Below, piece by piece: positions 62,132-64,000 of a DNA stretch of 64,000 nucleotides. The notes beneath the pieces are model-generated. The model was given only the letters and a program-made list of their open reading frames with translations, searched no databases and had not been told where the DNA came from. Within the stretch, counting starts at the first letter, position 1, and each line of letters begins with the position of its first letter. The DNA lies in the NCBI RefSeq assembly GCF_000427825.1, contig NZ_ATYT01000005.1:62001-126000 (forward strand), in the 5' to 3' direction. Source of the DNA: Thermocrispum municipale DSM 44069. Its GTDB lineage: Bacteria > Actinomycetota > Actinomycetes > Mycobacteriales > Pseudonocardiaceae. The position numbers and the translations under genes were made by a program.

Positions 62132-63609
62132 GATGCCTCTCCGTTCTCGGGCTCGTCGCCGCTTTCGGACTGCTGTTGAGCGAGGGCGGCCTCGGCTGCC
62201 TCGGCGGCCGGGGTCCCCGGCCGCTTGGCGAACACCCAGCCTTCCAGGTTGCGCTGCGGCGCGCCGGAGATGGCCAGGGCGCCCGGTGGGACGTCCCGGC
62301 GGATGACCGTGCCCGCGCCGCTGTACGCGCCGTCGCCGATCGTCACCGGGGCCACGAACTGATTGTCCGCCCCGGTGCGCACGTGCGAACCGATCGTCGT
62401 GCGGTGCTTGTTCACGCCGTCGTAGTTGACGAACACCGTGCCGCAGCCGATGTTGCTGTACTCGCCGATGGTGGCGTCGCCGACGTAGGTCAGGTGCGGC
62501 ACCTTGGTCCCGGTGCCGATCTCGGCGTTCTTGGCCTCCACGAACGCACCGAGCTTGCCTTTGGTGCCGAGCTTGGTGCCGGGCCGCAGGTAGGTGAACG
62601 GGCCGACGGTCGCGCCCGCGCCGATCACCGAGTCCGATCCGTGCGTGCGCACCACGGACGCTCCCGGGCCGACCTCGACGCGGCTCAGCGTGGTGTCCGG
62701 GCCGATGATCGCGCCCGCGCCGACCGTGGTGCCCGCCTTGAGCTGCACATTGGGCTCGATCACCACGTCCTGCCCCAGCTCGACGTCCGCGTCCAGCCAC
62801 GTCGTCGCCGGGTCGACGATGGTCACACCCGCGCGCTGCCAGCGCTGCACGATGCGCCGGTTGAGCTCGGCGCCGAGCGCGGCCAGCTGGACCCGGTCGT
62901 TGACGCCCTCGGTCAGCCACGTGTCCTCGACCACCATCGCCGAGACCTGGCGTCCGTCCGAGCGGGCGATCGCGACGATGTCGGTCAGGTACAGCTCGCC
63001 TTGCGCGTTGTCGGTCGACAGCCTGCGCAGGCCGTCGGCGAGCACCTGGGCGTCGAACGCGTACACACCCGAGTTGATCTCCCGGACCGCCAGCTGCTCC
63101 TCGGTGGCGTCCTTGTGCTCGACGATCGACCGCACGCTGCCGTCGTCGTCCCGCAGCACGCGGCCGTACCCGGTGGGGTCGTCCACCTCGGCCGTGAGGA
63201 TGGTGACCGCGGAGCCGGTCGACTCGTGCTGCGACAGCAGCGCGGCCAGTGTCTCGGTGTCCAGCAGCGGCACGTCGCCGTAGCTGACCAGCACGGTGCC
63301 GGACAACTCCTGCGGCAGCGCGTCCAGTGCGCACTGCACCGCGTGCCCGGTGCCGTTCTGCTCTTCCTGCACCGCTGTGCCGACGGTCATCCCGAGTGCT
63401 TCGGACACCGTCGCCAGGTGCGCCGTCACGGCTTCCCGCCCGTGGCCGACGACGACCACGAGATGCTCCGGTTTCAACCCGGCGGCGGCGCGCACGGCGT
63501 GCTCCACCAAGGGCCGTCCGGCGATCGGGTGTAACACCTTCGGGGTGCTCGAACGCATCCGTGTGCCCTCGCCTGCGGCGAGGATCAACGTGGTGAGGCT
63601 GGAGGTCAC
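62128..63609 (-). CDS. glmU: Bifunctional GlcNAc-1-phosphate uridyltransferase / GlcN-1-phosphate acetyltransferase
   Basis: The 493-residue protein has an N-terminal pyrophosphorylase domain ([34 protein letters not shown]) and a C-terminal left-handed beta-helix acetyltransferase (repeating hexapeptides such as [17 protein letters not shown], catalytic His in [12 protein letters not shown]). It makes UDP-GlcNAc for the cell wall. It is first in an operon with prs. Confidence 0.96.
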   Translation of the reverse strand: MTSSLTTLILAAGEGTRMRSSTPKVLHPIAGRPLVEHAVRAAAGLKPEHLVVVVGHGREAVTAHLATVSEALGMTVGTAVQEEQNGTGHAVQCALDALPQELSGTVLVSYGDVPLLDTETLAALLSQHESTGSAVTILTAEVDDPTGYGRVLRDDDGSVRSIVEHKDATEEQLAVREINSGVYAFDAQVLADGLRRLSTDNAQGELYLTDIVAIARSDGRQVSAMVVEDTWLTEGVNDRVQLAALGAELNRRIVQRWQRAGVTIVDPATTWLDADVELGQDVVIEPNVQLKAGTTVGAGAIIGPDTTLSRVEVGPGASVVRTHGSDSVIGAGATVGPFTYLRPGTKLGTKGKLGAFVEAKNAEIGTGTKVPHLTYVGDATIGEYSNIGCGTVFVNYDGVNKHRTTIGSHVRTGADNQFVAPVTIGDGAYSGAGTVIRRDVPPGALAISGAPQRNLEGWVFAKRPGTPAAEAAEAALAQQQSESGDEPENGEAS

Positions 63610-63774
63610 GGTTCTCCCAGTGCGATTCGTGGCGGGCTCGTCGCGACAGCCGATCCTACGGGGCTCGGGCGTTCCGACTGGACCCAGGCGGTGTGCAGTT
63701 CGTCTCTACCAGGCCATCCTCGCTGCCGCACGCCGTTGCGACGGCAACTGTCGTGGCCGCAGTCACTGCCGCGG

Positions 63775-64000
63775 TCAGCTGACCGCTTCCGCGCCATCCT
63801 GCATCGCCGACGCGACTTGATTGCCGCCGTTGCGCTTGGCCTGGTACATGGCGGCGTCCGCGCGGGCCAGCACCGCGTCGACGTGTTCGGTCGGCGCCAT
63901 GGACACCAGCCCGATGGACAGCGTCACGCCGTGTGACAAGTGGCCAGGCAGGTCGGCCACCGCGGCACGGCACCGGTTCATGGCGTTCGCTGCGGCGGAC
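63775..64000 (-). CDS. C-terminal end of a GGDEF-domain protein (5' end outside window)
   Basis: The visible 75 residues show the end of a GGDEF fold: VTLSIGLVSMAP, then DAVLARADAAMYQAKRNGGNQV, the characteristic ADxAMYxAKxxGxNxV closing block of diguanylate cyclases. The GGDEF catalytic loop and any sensor domain lie beyond the right edge, so activity cannot be judged. Confidence 0.85.
   Translation of the reverse strand, partial: SAAANAMNRCRAAVADLPGHLSHGVTLSIGLVSMAPTEHVDAVLARADAAMYQAKRNGGNQVASAMQDGAEAVS

Noticed and set aside
63610-63774. A tRNA gene upstream of glmU
   Set aside because: No T-arm (GGTTCRA) or cloverleaf can be drawn on either strand in this gap.

Overview
The window is a chromosomal segment of a high-GC actinobacterium. 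The gene order metG-tatD-rpfB-ksgA-ispE, a SepX/GlpR-type divisome gene beside tRNA-Ala, a Dolichyl-P-mannose mannosyltransferase divergent from rsmI, and many GTG/TTG starts suggest an actinomycete close to Pseudonocardiales (Amycolatopsis- or Saccharopolyspora-like). That placement is inferred from gene content and style, not from a search.

Left edge (1-8600): the end of sepX/glpR and tRNA-Ala(CGC) are followed by a 3' fragment of a tRNA-Lys(UUU) gene. I read this fragment as the scar of an integrative element. Beyond it lies accessory DNA: a sodium:solute symporter, a 50-residue membrane protein and an isochorismatase-fold hydrolase in one unit; an IS256-type element whose transposase is broken by a 50-bp tandem duplication; a gene stub cut at the IS end; an Ldh-family dehydrogenase with an LhgO-type oxidase that reads through its own terminator; and two catabolic genes that lost their 5' ends at one shared breakpoint (about 8230).

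Middle (8.6-32.6 kb): argS, a PAP2 phosphatase, an acyl-CoA ligase/crotonase pair, two TetR regulators with palindromic operators, and a SnoaL-NmrA-MBL operon. The centrepiece is a catabolic cluster at 18.3-28.9 kb. On the minus strand are a GAF-PucR regulator, a degradative HMG-CoA reductase and HMG-CoA lyase. Divergent from them are a HyuA subunit, a HyuB subunit fused to an acetone-carboxylase-gamma-like domain (and carrying a frameshift), a CaiB/BaiF CoA-transferase and an enoyl-CoA hydratase. Together they look like a ketone or enoate carboxylation route that ends at HMG-CoA, then acetoacetate plus acetyl-CoA. The host makes isoprenoids by the MEP route (ispE is present), so HMG-CoA reductase here is best read as catabolic. 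A hemerythrin protein, an ABM/MarR pair and a tryptophan dioxygenase/kynureninase pair follow.

Right part (33-64 kb) is mostly core: NagZ-type GH3 and GH20 hexosaminidases around a lipoprotein, a serine/threonine kinase with an N-terminal membrane domain, an eight-copy 44/45-bp repeat array, Ktr/Trk potassium uptake, Pmt, RsmI, an MFS exporter, PabB, MetG, TatD, RpfB, KsgA, IspE, an ABC-F ATPase, a small tyrosine phosphatase, an ArsR/VOC pair, a fatty acyl-AMP ligase, Pth, L25, Prs, GlmU and the end of a GGDEF protein. Between ksgA and ispE lies a SAM riboswitch, then a cysteine-rich 25-residue leader peptide, then an orphan MetN-type ATPase. This is a compact sulfur-sensing unit without its expected permease and binding protein.
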